The position numbers were made by a program, and so were the translations under genes. Shown piece after piece: positions 1 through 11,119 of a stretch of 64,000 bases of DNA. The stretch comes from Gliomastix tumulicola (lineage: Eukaryota; Ascomycota; Sordariomycetes; Hypocreales; Bionectriaceae): positions 4,632,330 to 4,696,329 of the forward strand of contig BCHX01000002.1 of assembly GCA_001599755.1 (NCBI GenBank), read 5' to 3'. Below the pieces are notes generated by a model. It did no database searches, had not been told where the DNA came from, and saw only the letters and a list, made by a program, of their open reading frames with translations. Within the stretch, counting starts at the first letter, position 1; each line of letters opens with the position of its first letter.

Positions 1-1514
1 CGGTTGCGCACGGGGCCGACCAGCGGATCGGGGTTGAAGCGGAACATGTTCCCGTTCTCTGCAGCCTGGAACGGCTTGCGCGAGAGGCTGGCGATCCACG
101 ACGGCAGCTCGATCGTCTCCGGGCGGTCTGAGGCGTCGAAGCCCGACTCGGGCGCCCACGGTCTGTTGAGGATATCCAGCGACCGCGACTTCTTGATCAC
201 CCTGTCCAGGAACAGCTTGTACACGTCCAGAGGGTTCTGGTCATAGTCGACCTCGAAGATGCTCTTCTTCCCGCGCCCCATCGTCAGCAGCGTCGGCGTC
301 CGCGATATGATCCTCAACCCCTGCTGGGGTCCGTTCTCCGGCTGCGGGTTGTTCTCCGGCAGGGAGAAGTCCGACGCCAGCCCCAGCACGGCGTAGATGG
401 TGTCGTGCAGCCGCTTGGACTTGAACGCCGCCAGGTAGCACACGAGCTCCTCGAGGGTGAAGCGCCACGAGCGCGCGCGGTCCCTCCCGTGGACGGCGCG
501 GAAGATGCCCGTCGTGGTCTGGACGAGGCGGTAGGCCGGGAGGGACGAGATGGTGCCGAAGTACTCGGGCACGTGGTTCGTCAGCTGGTCCTTCTTGAGC
601 ACGCGGTTGATGGTCCCGTCCCGGGCGACCTTCTCCAGCAGCGTGACGGCGTTGGCGAGGTCGTCCCACGCGACGGACTTGCTGCCACAGAACAGCGTCG
701 CCTTTTGCGCCACGGCGATTTCCTGTACACAGTCAGTCAGTCAGTCAGTCAAGATCCCTCCTCCTCCCCCAGCTCTGTCTGGTCTGACTCATATGAAAAA
801 GAAGTGTGTATGTACCTGCACCACCCAACGCCGGCTGAACCACCCCCGCTTCAGCAGATTCATAAACGGCTGGATCCCGCCCCCGAGCTTCTTGTAATTA
901 TCGTAGATCCTGTTCTCCAGGCTCGCAATGTAGTTGCTGTCCTCGACGCGTATCACCTCGTGGATGAAATCAAACGCCCGGTCGCTGTCGTCCTCCTCCT
1001 CGCCCAGCCACACGTTGACCTGGTCCGCGTCGCCAAAGATCTTGGTCATGAGCTTCACCTGCTCGCTCTTCTCCGAGTTCTTCATCTGCTGGGCCTTGCG
1101 CTGGTCGTCCTTCTCGATCTGGTTGATGCAGATGGCGTCCACCCAGAGGCGCACGACGGCGTCGCGGTGGCGGATGCGCTTGAGCGCCGAGAGCAGGTTC
1201 TCGTTGACGAGGAGCGTGTGCGCGACCTCGCGGGTGCTGCTGCCGCCGACGACGACAGAGAACTGCTGTGCAAGGCCGTTCTCCTCCTCACTGCCCACGA
1301 TGACGGGCATGTCCATGACGCGGATGGGACACTGCATGTTCTGCACGCCCCATTGCCACGAGAGCGCTCGGTACGGGCGCGCGTCGCGGAGCTGCTCGTG
1401 CGAGATGTCGACGCGTATCGAGTCGTCCATGTCGCCCGGCTGGAGGTGCAGAATCCGCACTTCCCCCGGCCGGAGAGGGCGGTAGGTGTATGTTGCTGTC
1501 GGTTTGGACGCCAT
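1..1514 (-). CDS. HET-domain (heterokaryon incompatibility) protein, 3' end beyond window
   Basis: HET-domain proteins act in non-self recognition; a mismatch between strains triggers cell death. Exon 1 is 1514-816 and exon 2 is 722-1, continuing off the left edge, so 473 residues are visible. The intron (815-723) begins GTACAT, ends in CAG and joins Gln|Glu in phase 0. Recognisable HET signatures are YRALSWQWG (about residues 48-56), LWVDAICINQ (123-132), QVNVWLGEE (about 165) and the WFSRRWVVQE block that spans the splice. The part after the domain is helical and variable, as is usual in this family. The intron holds a CAGT tetranucleotide run. The partner or specificity cannot be told. The family call is firm; the C-terminus is not seen. 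Confidence 0.9.
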
Positions 1515-2486
1515 TGTGTCCCTACCAGCCAGCCCAGCTGAAATGATTGATTGAAGCTCGTGCGGGATGGCGCGGCGGGTGGCGATTGTGGGAGTTTTAA
1601 TGGTCTTGAATGTCAGCTCGGGGGTTCAGGGATGCGGTACAGCTTGCAGGGTTGTCTGTTAGGGGGGCCGGGAAGTGGTGGTGCGTTTCTCAGCTGACCA
1701 CACACACACTTCTTCTGCAAGGCCATGTCGCAAGGCAAACTTGGCACAGCCAGCCGCTGTGGCTGCGTTGGCGCGCCGGGTCAGGGACCGTCCACGCCAT
1801 TTTCATGGAACGGTGGAAGATGTGTGCAGTGGGAAGGGCAGGGCAAGATGGCGATGCCGGGCGAGCGATGCCCTGCAACAACAGGCACAGGCATTACGCT
1901 CCAGCAGAAGCCCCGACTCCGGCGGCCCGAAGGTGTTCGCGTGTTCCCGTCCGCTAATCGAGCGACCGACGTTTGGGTCAGTCCAGCGCTTCGCTAGCCT
2001 TGAGGTGCTCTGGAACTGAGGTGGTCCTTGCTGGAGTTATTTGGAGTGATCAGGGGGACCTCCCGTCGTCGCGCTTGGGGCGATTTTCCACATCAAGCTT
2101 AGGCCCTGCTCAGCCCCCCAAAAATAGCCCGAGCCCATGCTGGGCATGTTCTCAATCATCTGCAGTCAGCTACCCTACAGTAACAGCTTGAGCAGACGAG
2201 AGTAAGGAGACAGCTGCCTCAGCCTCGGAGCTGACTTGGACCATGTAGAGAATGGGCTTTTCGTAAGCGCGGCAAGTGTTGTGAGCCATCTCTTATGCGC
2301 CAGAAAAGGCCACATTCAGGTTAACGTAATCAAGCAGTATGAGGTAACGCATTAGGGGATGGGTCTTGATGAGATTCCCGTCATCCAATTTGAGTACGAA
2401 GTCGTAGCCATATTTAATTATTGAATTCCTGGCCATTTTTGCAAGTCTGTATATACCTCTACTAATGTGATTTGACAGACTTCGCC
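1515..2486. other. Intergenic, HET promoter side and lactonase 3' side
   Basis: About 970 bases. Short overlapping reading frames on both strands show no recognisable motif or start context. I see no gene. It holds the upstream region of the HET gene and the 3' end of the lactonase-like gene. Confidence 0.6.
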
Positions 2487-3722
2487 TTACTCGTTCCAAA
2501 GAACGGCAGACAGCCCATCCTCCTCTCCAGGACGTCCTGGAGTCCCGACCTGCACACTGGCAATCAACTCACCCAACGTGCCAGTCGCCACATCACGGCT
2601 GACAATCGCCACGTTGGACGACGTCTGACCACCGATGGCGACGAGCGTTCCCTCCTTGTTGATCTGGAATGTGCGAGGGTAGTACGCATGCGCATTCGCA
2701 GCCTCCAGCCACGAGAGGGCGCCCGTCGCAGCGTCGATGGTGCAGATGGCGATGGAATCCTGCTCACTGCCGAATGTCTCGTCTGCCCTGTTGGAAGCGT
2801 AGAGGAAGTTGTCAAAGACGCGGATCTCGGCCGCCTTGGTCGTAGGTCCCGGCGTCGTCCCAGCATCGTACGTGGAAAGCGTGTCGGTCAGGGTGAGCGA
2901 GATGCACTCTGACTCGTAGCTGACATCCCATGACGAAACCGAGTTCCCGAGCTCGTTCAGCGTGTACAGGACAAGATCGTCCGTGCCGGAGGAGCCCTCG
3001 GGCTGCCACCACGTGGCGTGTCGCGGTCCATCACCGGGGCTTGTTTGCCCTTCGCCGCACGCCGTGAGGGCGCCCGTGCTAGAATCGATGCGGAAAATGC
3101 GGATGAGATCGGCGCCCAGGTCCGGGACCAAGATGAATTGTCCTGTAGGGTCGAGCTTCACCTCGTGGGGATGAGGGACGTCCTGCCGGGGATTGGGGCC
3201 GGGGCTGGTCATGGTGAACTTCTCGAGCTGGAGAACCTGGTTGGTAGACGATGTAGGGACCTTGTACGTGGTGACGGTGGAAGGCGAGCTGCGCGAGGAT
3301 GTTAGCCAGTGGGCTGGAATGAGGGAAGTGAGATTCGGTACGTACTACTGCGTGCTGGCAACGAAGCTCTTTCCATCAGGACCCCCGTACAGAAGGCCAT
3401 GAACAGTGTTCCCCGTCGTCTGGAACTGCAGGCCCTGGGTCAAGGTGCCATCGTCCGCGACATCGTACTGCACAATCGGGCCGCTCCCCGTCCACGACTC
3501 GTCGAAGCACCACAGGGACGCATCCTCGGGGTACAGCTCCAACCATCCAGGCGTCGTGCCGCATCCTGCGTAGTCGGCGACTACCGACAGATTCCCAGAC
3601 GATTCGTCAAAGTCGAGCGTGTAGACCCTGCCTGAGAAGTGGGAGGCGAGGAGGGAGGCGCCCAATGCTGCTGATGGCAGCAGGGCTAGGCCTGTCAGGA
3701 CTGTGCTCGGATATGGCGACAT
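2487..3722 (-). CDS. Secreted lactonase-family seven-bladed beta-propeller protein
   Basis: Resembles the lactonase / 3-carboxy-cis,cis-muconate lactonizing enzyme family (6-phosphogluconolactonase-like propellers). Exons are 3722-3346 and 3288-2487, giving 392 residues. The 57-nt intron starts GTACGT and joins in phase 2, restoring a Tyr codon. A signal peptide is visible at residues 1-22 (hydrophobic, ending AALGA), so the protein is probably secreted, unlike the cytosolic enzymes of the 3-oxoadipate pathway. Diagnostic stretches are PHEVKLDPTGQFILVPDLGAD, YASNR and YPRTFQINKEGTLVAIGGQ. Family assignment is good. Substrate is unknown: secreted paralogs are common in fungi and mostly uncharacterised. 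Confidence 0.85.
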
Positions 3723-4071
3723 TGTTCCTCAATTGATCCAGGTTTCGGTAGCCGACAAGGAAGAGGTTCATCAAGCTTGGGGCATGACGAAGCTCTTAAA
3801 TGTTGGTTCGTAAATAGCCGGTGATCCCCATGGGGCGGCTGTTTCACGTATATGGACGCCATGCATTACGGCTAAAATACCAAAGCCGGAGTCGAAGCCG
3901 CTTCCAAATCTGTCAGATCGGAGGACGATGCCCGGATGATCAGGGGGGTTTACAAATGCCACGAGCGTGGCTTCATAGGCGCGGCTAAAGCGCTCGCTCA
4001 TTCCATAAGCAGCGCAATGCATTGAGCCGTAGCCTGTGCGTTTTTGGATTCAAGTGAGCCCAGTACGTCAT
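3723..4071. other. Intergenic spacer
   Basis: About 350 bases between the lactonase start and the end of a decayed transcription-factor gene. I see only short frames without motifs; this is probably the lactonase promoter. Confidence 0.6.
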
Positions 4072-6754
4072 CTACCCTCCGTGCATCGGGAGATTCCACA
4101 GGAAATCGAGGGAATCCAGCTCGAGGCCCAGCGACATCGCCTCGCCGTGGTTCCGAAATGGTGCAATGTTCGGATCAAACGGCCGCGCCCACCAGTCATC
4201 GCTCATAGACATCTGCAGCGGGTCGAAGTCGCTCATATGCTGGTCAGGTGCCTCGCCGTCCAGACCAGTCTGATGAGGGAAAGAAGGCGGTTTCGTGCTG
4301 GAGGTTCCAAACGCGCTGTTGGCTGCTACGGCGCTGGGATACCCTGCGCTCCCGGGGCTCATGTCCACGACGATGGAGGAGGCAGCCACAGGGCGGTCGG
4401 GGCGGCCATGGTGGAAGAAGTTCTCCCTGAAGCGCGCTACGTGCCTCTCGAGGAGCGTTGCGTAGCGGAGGGAGAAGTCCATGTCGTCGGTCGCGGAGGA
4501 CCGGAGGGCTTTGATGCAGCGCTCTAGGGCGTCGAGCGAAGCCTGCAAGTTAGCGGCATTCTTGACACCTAGGCTGATCACCTTTAGGAGAAAGATGGAG
4601 GCCGACGTGATGGAGAGAAGTGCCCGATGAGGAGCGAACCGTAGCGTGCCCGCTGCGGCCATCGAAGTGGCGATGTCGAGAACCTTGGTGCTTTCTGATA
4701 CTACGTTCTGGATAAACCTGTAGTCGTTTGGTAGCACGCATGAGTCTGGACCCTCTCCTGCCAGGTCCCCATGTCGCCTGACGTTGCGCGTGACTGCTCT
4801 TTCGACAACGGCCTGTATGGATAGGGCACTGGTGTATGTTTTGAGATAATGGAACTCGTTCAGAATCAGGGGCTGGAGCCTACAGAGCATGTCTGAAAGG
4901 TGAGTTTTGTCAATTTTTTGTTTGTCGAGATGATAAAGCAGCAGAACTGAAAGGGGAAAAGGCAAGTGAAGAGAGAAGAGAAGAAAGAATAGCAAGCTTG
5001 AAGGAGCTTGAACATACCGGGCGAACGAGAAGTAAAATCTTCCTCCCATCGCGTCAAGGATGGCTCAAAATGTTCTAGTAGGAGTAGATACTGGCCAGAT
5101 TGTAACTGTAGCTGGGATTGCCCCGTCGACTGGAAGAAGAGCGCCGACGCAGTCTTCATCAAACGGATCAGGTCCATCCACAGCCGCATACAGGCCTCCC
5201 ACTTTCCGTTGGCACGGGACTCGAGAGTCTCTGGCGTCACCGAGGAGACCCTGTGACTGAAAGTGTCTGGCAGCAGAGACGATACTCCCATGTTGATGGC
5301 CATTTGAGTTACATGGATGTAAAGCAGCTTTGCAGCACGATGAACTCTGGCAGCCTGTTGGGAATCACCGGAGCCTGGATTTGTCGCCTCGCCAAAAATA
5401 TCAAGCTCGTAACCGAGACTGACTGCCGCTCCCAACAGCATCTAGGACATCCTCTCAGATCGCTTAGCCGGCTCAAAAACGTCTTCGCGCCATCGGATGA
5501 GCGGCACATCATCGTCAACCACTACCCTGTTGACACGGTCGTATTCGGGCGAGATTAGCTCGCTGTCCTAGCCGTTAGTTTCGGGCGGGACATGTAGAGC
5601 CCGGGATGGCCAGTCTGATATCAGGATGAGAGCTTCGATCGACGCGACTACACGGGTCTTGGCGGTCGAGAGCTTCTCCTGACCCAGCATGATTCGACGG
5701 GTGAGCATCTTGCAATACTGCCACAGACGTTGATGGATCGCGTGGCTGCGCGAGACGCCGCCGGCACCAGGGAGGACGAAGAACCTCGAGGCAACCATTA
5801 AGAGCGCGCAGCATAGGAATGGTTCTTCGGCAACAAGTCGGTGGTGCATGGAGTGGCCGTATGCTGTGTCTGCAGGACGGTAGACAGAGGCGCGAGGTGC
5901 GTGTAGAGGCTTGCCGAAGCTGTCAGCAGAGAAGGAGAGGTACTCGGACTTGGCTCGACTGCTCAATACATACATGTCTAGGTATGTAACGACCTCTTGG
6001 GCCGTGAACCATCCCTGGCGGACAAACCGAAATCGATCCCATAGATCAAGTACATCTTCAGATGGCTGTGATAGGTCAGACACAGATACCTGGCCGCCCT
6101 CAGAAACGACTCCGGCGATGATGCCTGTGGAGGACAAGCTAGCGTCTAAGAGCCCAGGCTGTGATGGTTGGGATTGCTGTTTGTGTGACGAAGCCCTCGG
6201 CTGGGCGGCATCGAACAGGACGGCCAGTGCATCACTAGGCCGTGTGAGGAACGTAGTCATGACCCGGTCATTAGGTACAGCATCGTCCGCCTGCCGGTCG
6301 CTCCTCGTAGACTATGCACCGCCCGCAGTCAGCGTATTTTGCTGCAGGCCCTGACCATGCTGTGGCTGCTGCTGCTGCTGACGTTGCTGCGGCAAGCTGC
6401 TGACAGTGGCGAAGGTCGAATGCACTGTCATACCAAGTCCGTAACTGTGACGCCGGACTGACCTCGTCGTACGACTCGCCCTCTGGGCTGCCTTCTTCCT
6501 GCCCAACACCGCCGCCTTGTGCCCATTTCGGCAGCTCTCGGTGTCGCCCGGTCTTTGTGCTGCTGCGTGAGGAACACACACTCGCGGTGCTCCCGCCGAC
6601 ACTTGGCACAAGGCGGCTTTTGAGCCCAGAACGCAGCGGACCTTGCGGGATCGGCAGCCGTCACAGGCGATATACCCCCGCTTCACAGCACAGAGGACCT
6701 TGACGCCGCCTGTGTCTCAGATGAAGGAGTGTTGGTCCTCTCCAAGGTCGACAT
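4072..6754 (-). pseudogene. Decayed Zn2Cys6 fungal transcription factor
   Basis: A full-length binuclear-zinc-cluster regulator is recognisable but broken. Reading starts at ATG 6754. A frame change near 6690 is needed to reach the cluster, whose first half (CDGCRSRKVRC) and second half (PPCAKCRREHRECVF) lie in different frames near 6625. Further frame changes are needed near 6580 and near 6360. The middle-homology region continues from 6311 to 4072, with a normal intron 5017-4893 (GTATGT donor, phase 1). Three in-frame TAG codons interrupt it: 6314-6312, 5570-5568 and 5444-5442. The first fits CAG->TAG; the other two lie where Trp is expected (GWDSELI and MSWMLLG contexts). The remaining sequence is still well conserved, suggesting recent loss. 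Sequencing error could explain one frameshift, not all lesions. Confidence 0.85.
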
Positions 6755-7080
6755 AGTGTAGCAGGGGTCCAAAGGCGTAGGATGCTCAGTTCCCTTATCG
6801 CCGTCTAACCGGCCGGTTAGAAGAGGACAAAGGTGTCAATCTGCCCGGCACCATAATGAGAAATAAGAAGAGCGCCTCTCAACTAGTACACATTTCCATT
6901 TTGTTAAACTAATACCGGGGTCCCCTTTTTCCCTCGACGACAGATCGACATCACTCTACTGCATCCTTAATGAAATACAGCGCCTCATATATCCCTGTTG
7001 TGTCCCAGCCACGTAAGCTACCTGGGATTAGTACAGCGATAATATCGGAAGACCAGCTCGCCGTCCCAGTAGCAAACAAC
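6755..7080. other. Intergenic spacer
   Basis: About 330 bases between the decayed regulator's start and the end of the first KP4-like gene, with moderately AT-rich stretches. No gene is seen. Confidence 0.6.
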
Positions 7081-7557
7081 CTAACAGACGCCGTTGCAAG
7101 AGGGCTGGGTGACGTAGTTGAACGTCAGCTCGCCGTCGTTGACGTTATTGGTGGCAGGGTAGTCAGTCGGCACGCTGCCGCAGACCTTGCAGCCGTGGTC
7201 GGGGATGAAGCGGGCGAGCTTCTTGACGTTGGCGCCCGAGACGCCGTCGCCCTTGGTCTTCTGGAGGAACGCGCAGATCAGGGACCGCTGATAGCAGGCG
7301 ACGTGCTCGCCGTTCTTGTAGATGCGATCATCGGCGATGACCACCGGCTGGAGCCCATCGGCCTCCAGACCTTGGATCCAGTCCGCCAGCACCTTCGCCT
7401 CTTGGCCCGACACCTGCGGGTTGAGGGGGAAGCCGGTGCAGAGGCTGCTACCGCGGCAGTTGATCCCCAGCGCCAGGGTGGACAAGGGGGCCGACGCCGT
7501 GAGGAGGGCGAGGCCGAGGTGGGCGAGGCCACGGGGCGAGAAAGTCGGTGCAAGCAT
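7081..7557 (-). CDS. KP4-like secreted cysteine-rich protein, copy 1
   Basis: A single-exon gene of 158 residues in the KP4 killer-toxin family, first known from a maize-smut virus toxin and widespread in fungal genomes. A signal peptide (about residues 1-30, ending LSTLALG) precedes the mature N-terminus GINCRGSSLC. The family-typical C-terminal block DHGCKVCGSVPTDYP is followed by a conserved LTFNYV segment and a final CNGVC. Eight cysteines remain in the mature part, consistent with four disulfides. The reading frame is intact. A paralog lies head to head at 8526. Fungal KP4-like proteins have been linked to antagonism or development; the role here is not known. Confidence 0.9.
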   Translation of the reverse strand: MLAPTFSPRGLAHLGLALLTASAPLSTLALGINCRGSSLCTGFPLNPQVSGQEAKVLADWIQGLEADGLQPVVIADDRIYKNGEHVACYQRSLICAFLQKTKGDGVSGANVKKLARFIPDHGCKVCGSVPTDYPATNNVNDGELTFNYVTQPSCNGVC

Positions 7558-8525
7558 TTTTGGTCTGGTGAAGAAAGGAGGGGGTGTCTCGTCACTACTA
7601 CAAGTGCTCGTTAGGAGGAGATGACGGGCTGGGGAGAACCAGAAGGCTTACATTGGGTTTGTCTTTGTTCTTTTTAACCACGGAGTGCCAAAAGCTTTGG
7701 GTACTAGTAGTTAAGTAAGTGTTGCTTGTATTTTCTCTGTTGATATAGCACTTACGAGAGCGGGAATCGTTGAATTTAAAGGACTTGGACTGACAAGCGC
7801 CTGTAGAAACCGCTTTCCTTGCAGCCGCCAGACTCGCCTCTTGCCGAGTATGCGGGGGAATGCATGACATGGCAGCTTATTCCTCCCTCCCAATTCATGC
7901 GCCGCCCAGTTCCTCTATTCAAGTTCAAGTAAATGTCAGGAGTAGCTAATAATAGGAGGCTGACTTCCATCAGCTATTTGCTGAATGTGACACCATACCA
8001 TCACCCCTAGATCGCCGTCGGTCCCGAGTCGGGCGCGTGTGTATATTTATTCTCTTCTATAATTAGCAGTGAAACACCGGTGAATTAAATCTCGATGCAA
8101 CATCGGGTGGGTTGAACCCCGAGAAGATCGGTGGGGTGAATCCTGATGAAAGATCGGGCGAGTTGAATATCCGAGGATATGAGGTCGGGGACTCGGGGCC
8201 GTTGCTTCACGCCGCTTGGGCCGCTTTGGAGGCAGTAGAGCGAGGCTTTCATGTAATAGACCTAATAATAAATAATTTCAGACTAAAATTTTATTCCAAG
8301 TTCAGCAGATAGGATATATATAGAACGGTCTTTAAGACACTGGCATGGACGGGATGCTCGCACTTAAATACCCTACTAAGTACTTCTTCTATTGAGTATA
8401 ACTGATACCTTTAGGCATCTCCTCGCCAATCCTTTCTTGAACGTTCTCAAAACAAGATATTCTGTCCTCGATTGCCCATTGCCTTCGATTTATTCACTCA
8501 AACACAACCACATCGTTTGGCAGCC
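7558..8525. other. Shared divergent promoter region of the two KP4-like genes
   Basis: About 970 bases, AT-rich compared with the flanking coding sequence. It separates two head-to-head KP4-like genes and contains a short degenerate tandem repeat (8102-8182). I see no gene. Confidence 0.6.
8102..8182. repeat. Degenerate tandem repeat, about 26 bp x 3
   Basis: Three consecutive units begin ATCGG at 8102, 8127 and 8153, each carrying a GGTTGAA/GGTGAA/AGTTGAA core; a fourth partial GTCGGGG follows. The units have diverged but keep spacing and order. It lies midway between the divergent KP4-like genes. Confidence 0.6.
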
Positions 8526-8981
8526 ATGCATCTCCTACAAGCTCACAGCCTCTCTGCTCTCGCCGTCCTCGGCCTGGCCTCCGTGTCCCATGGGCTCGGC
8601 ATCAACTGTCGCGGCAGCGCCCTGTGCTCCAGCTCGGACTCCTACACGGCGCAGAATCTCCGGAGCAGCATCGGCGGCGTACCTGACGACAAGTACTTCC
8701 CCAAGGGCAAGCACATTGCCTGCGACCGGGGCGGCGTCACTTGGGTGCCCATTCCCGGCGTCCCCGCCACAGGTGGCGGCATCTGCGCCTTTGTGCAGAA
8801 CATCGACGGCATGCTGGGCAAAGATCTAAAGCGACTGGCTGGCTTTATCGTCGATCACGGTTGCAATGTCTGCGGCAGCGTGCCGACTGCCTACCCGGAC
8901 AGCAATGACGTCAAAGACGGACAGCTCACTTTCAACTACGTCGCGAGCCCTGAGTGCGAGGAGGGAATCTGCGATGACTAG
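8526..8981 (+). CDS. KP4-like secreted cysteine-rich protein, copy 2
   Basis: A single-exon gene of 151 residues, paralogous to the divergent gene at 7081-7557. The ATG at 8526 is chosen because a typical signal peptide follows directly (ending VSHG before LGINCRGSALC); the upstream frame has no better ATG. The mature part has eight cysteines in the same order as copy 1, including the block DHGCNVCGSVPTAYP and a terminal CEEGICDD. A middle loop containing GGVTWVPIPG differs from copy 1, where the central region is longer and charged. The divergence in the central loop with a constant frame suggests an old duplication. Function is unknown. Confidence 0.9.
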   Translation: MHLLQAHSLSALAVLGLASVSHGLGINCRGSALCSSSDSYTAQNLRSSIGGVPDDKYFPKGKHIACDRGGVTWVPIPGVPATGGGICAFVQNIDGMLGKDLKRLAGFIVDHGCNVCGSVPTAYPDSNDVKDGQLTFNYVASPECEEGICDD

Positions 8982-9975
8982 GAAACGCCGATATCGTTCG
9001 CGGAGCGTTTCAGAGGATGTTTTGGTCTAGGTGACTTCATACTTAAGATACTTCGACTGCTCGAATCTCAAGCTGCAATCTAGTAGTAGAAGTAGAAAGA
9101 TATAGCATTAAGTATTAACATGGAAAATGGGTTATGCATGTGTAGAACTTATGCGCGGTGCATGTACGCCTTGGATAGTAGCTCGGCTTGGAAGGTTGAA
9201 ACGGACGATGAGGGAGGGCATAGGTAATGCAAGTGAAATTGTCTTGGTGAGGCTGTCTTGTGTTAAGTATATCGAGAACAGTTTTCCACCCGGCGAGTAG
9301 TTAATTCGGTATACAAAAGGCTCTAGATGCTGTACTATTATCAACCTGCAGCTGCAATATTCTTCCATCTCTCCCAACCTTCAAGTTACAACTTGCATTC
9401 GCGCCCAGCCTCCATTGCTGCGAGCAGGACATGGACCAGAAAGAAGACATACCAAAGCAGAGCAATACGCAGTTAACATGCCCACCATGAGTTAAAGTCT
9501 CTTTATGTATTATTCTGCGGAAGTTAAAATAGTGTGGGTATTTAACGCGTAGTAAAATAGTCGGGGTGGAAGGAGAGCAATAGAACCAGAGGAGTGGCGG
9601 ACGCACGCAAAGTCAAGGACCGGAAAAGGCGGTTACGGTGTGATCAATGCGAGAGCTGGCTAAAAGCCCTGACTTGCCCGATTTTCGCATAACCCTCGTA
9701 GTGATGCCACCGTAAGCGGTGCAAGAGTCGGGCGCCGGCCGGTGATGCGATGTCACCAACCTAGGCAAAGGACTATCTTCCATCTGGCGGGCACCAGAGA
9801 GGCAGCCTGGCTCTACACGGATGACTTCGTGAATCGCGGCTGCCGATGCAACTGCTTCACAACCCCCACAGCACAACCATTCCCACGGATATGCGATCGG
9901 GGGTTGACAGATCACGTTTCTATATTGTGTTATCGAGTTCCCATAGCATCATTCAGTTCAGATTGTCATTCTGCC
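8982..9975. other. Intergenic spacer
   Basis: About 1 kb between KP4-like copy 2 and the 3' end of the kinase-like gene. Short overlapping frames on both strands, none with motifs. No gene is seen. Confidence 0.6.
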
Positions 9976-11119
9976 TCAATCGTCTTGCGAGAACGCTCCA
10001 GTGACTGGAGGGTTCCAATCGCATTGTACCATAGCGTGGTGAATGTCAATGCGACTTGCTGCCATAATCCACCAATATCTCGCCACTTCATCCTCTCGTG
10101 CTAGAATGCGGTAATAGTCCATCAACAAGCCGCTTGCGTCCTCTTTTGTTGCTTTTTCCTTGACACATTCTAGGTAGAACGCGCGATCTTGTTCCATCTG
10201 CCTTGTGCTGCGCTCTGACCAGTCATATCCCCTACTTTTCACAGGTTCGAACGTAAGAAATCGTGGGTAAGCCGCAGCAAATTGGAGAGGTACCAGTTCA
10301 GCCCAGCCGAGGTCAATGATGCTGGGATAACTTAGTTAGTCTGGTTCCAGGCGCGTCGGAGCATCAATATGTTTTGTATGCGACCGGATAACGCTCACCC
10401 TTTCACAGTGTGGTCACGATCAACGATGATGTTATTCCCTGAAAGGTCGCCATGGATCAGCACATGAGGCGCCGTATCCAGCTCCGGCATCCAGTATTGC
10501 TCGGTGAGTTCCATCTGTCGCTCGCACTGAGCGACTGTGCCGCCCGGAAGTTTTCCTGCTTGCGCTCGAAGCATCTTGCGATGTATTTTGGACTTCACCC
10601 AGTCCAGGGCAGGCTCTCCTCCACTCTGGTGTCAGTATCAAGCTAGTTAGAGGCATGGGAGTGGCTCATACTGGTCTCGTTGATCTGAAGGAGATCGAGG
10701 CTGGCATTCGCAACCATCCGGAGCACACCCTCGCGCTCCTTTCCCACGGCTGGCTGGGTGTCGGACCAGATCAGTGGGCTGCCGTTAACCCAGCCGACTG
10801 CAAGGAACGGCGCATGAATCGGATTTTCTGTTGCGTCGCTGAAAGAAAAAAGCGGCGGGAAAAGAGGCAGTTTCGCGTCATCGATTCGCCGACGGAAATC
10901 AGCCTCTATCTTGAGGAGTAGTGATCTATGAGGATTTCTGTTGTTTGGGATTCGAATGGCGAGTCGGGTTGTCGATGTGCTTTCGAGCGCGTACAGATCG
11001 TACTCCCCGCCTGACAGTGGCTTCGACTCTGTCTGGTGGATGAAGTGGCATGGGAAACCAGTTATGCTTGCTGCCAAGTCGCGCAGATCGCTGGCCGTGA
11101 AATCCCAGGCGCCTGCCAT
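9976..11119 (-). CDS. Aminoglycoside phosphotransferase (APH)-family kinase-like protein
   Basis: Members of this fold phosphorylate small molecules; fungal copies are numerous and mostly of unknown substrate. The gene starts at ATG 11119 (MAGAWDFTASDL). The catalytic-loop motif VLIHGDLSGNNIIVD (Brenner-type) is in exon 2, followed across a phase-2 intron (10398-10322, GTGAGC donor) by IIDLGWAE, the metal-binding Asp block. The first intron starts at 10671 (GTATGA). Only an acceptor at 10619 (GGAG|GAGAG) keeps the frame; the better-looking CAG at 10626 does not. With the former the protein is 337 residues. A frameshift or other splice there is possible. The C-terminus is rich in Trp and Tyr and ends FSQDD. 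Confidence 0.75.

Noticed and set aside
736..760. CAGT tetranucleotide run as a CRISPR-like or regulatory repeat
   Set aside because: It is a simple microsatellite inside the HET gene intron; CRISPR arrays are not expected in a fungus.
405..1541. Plus-strand frame of 378 codons
   Set aside because: It is antisense to the HET-domain exons; the minus strand carries the diagnostic motifs and a fitting intron.
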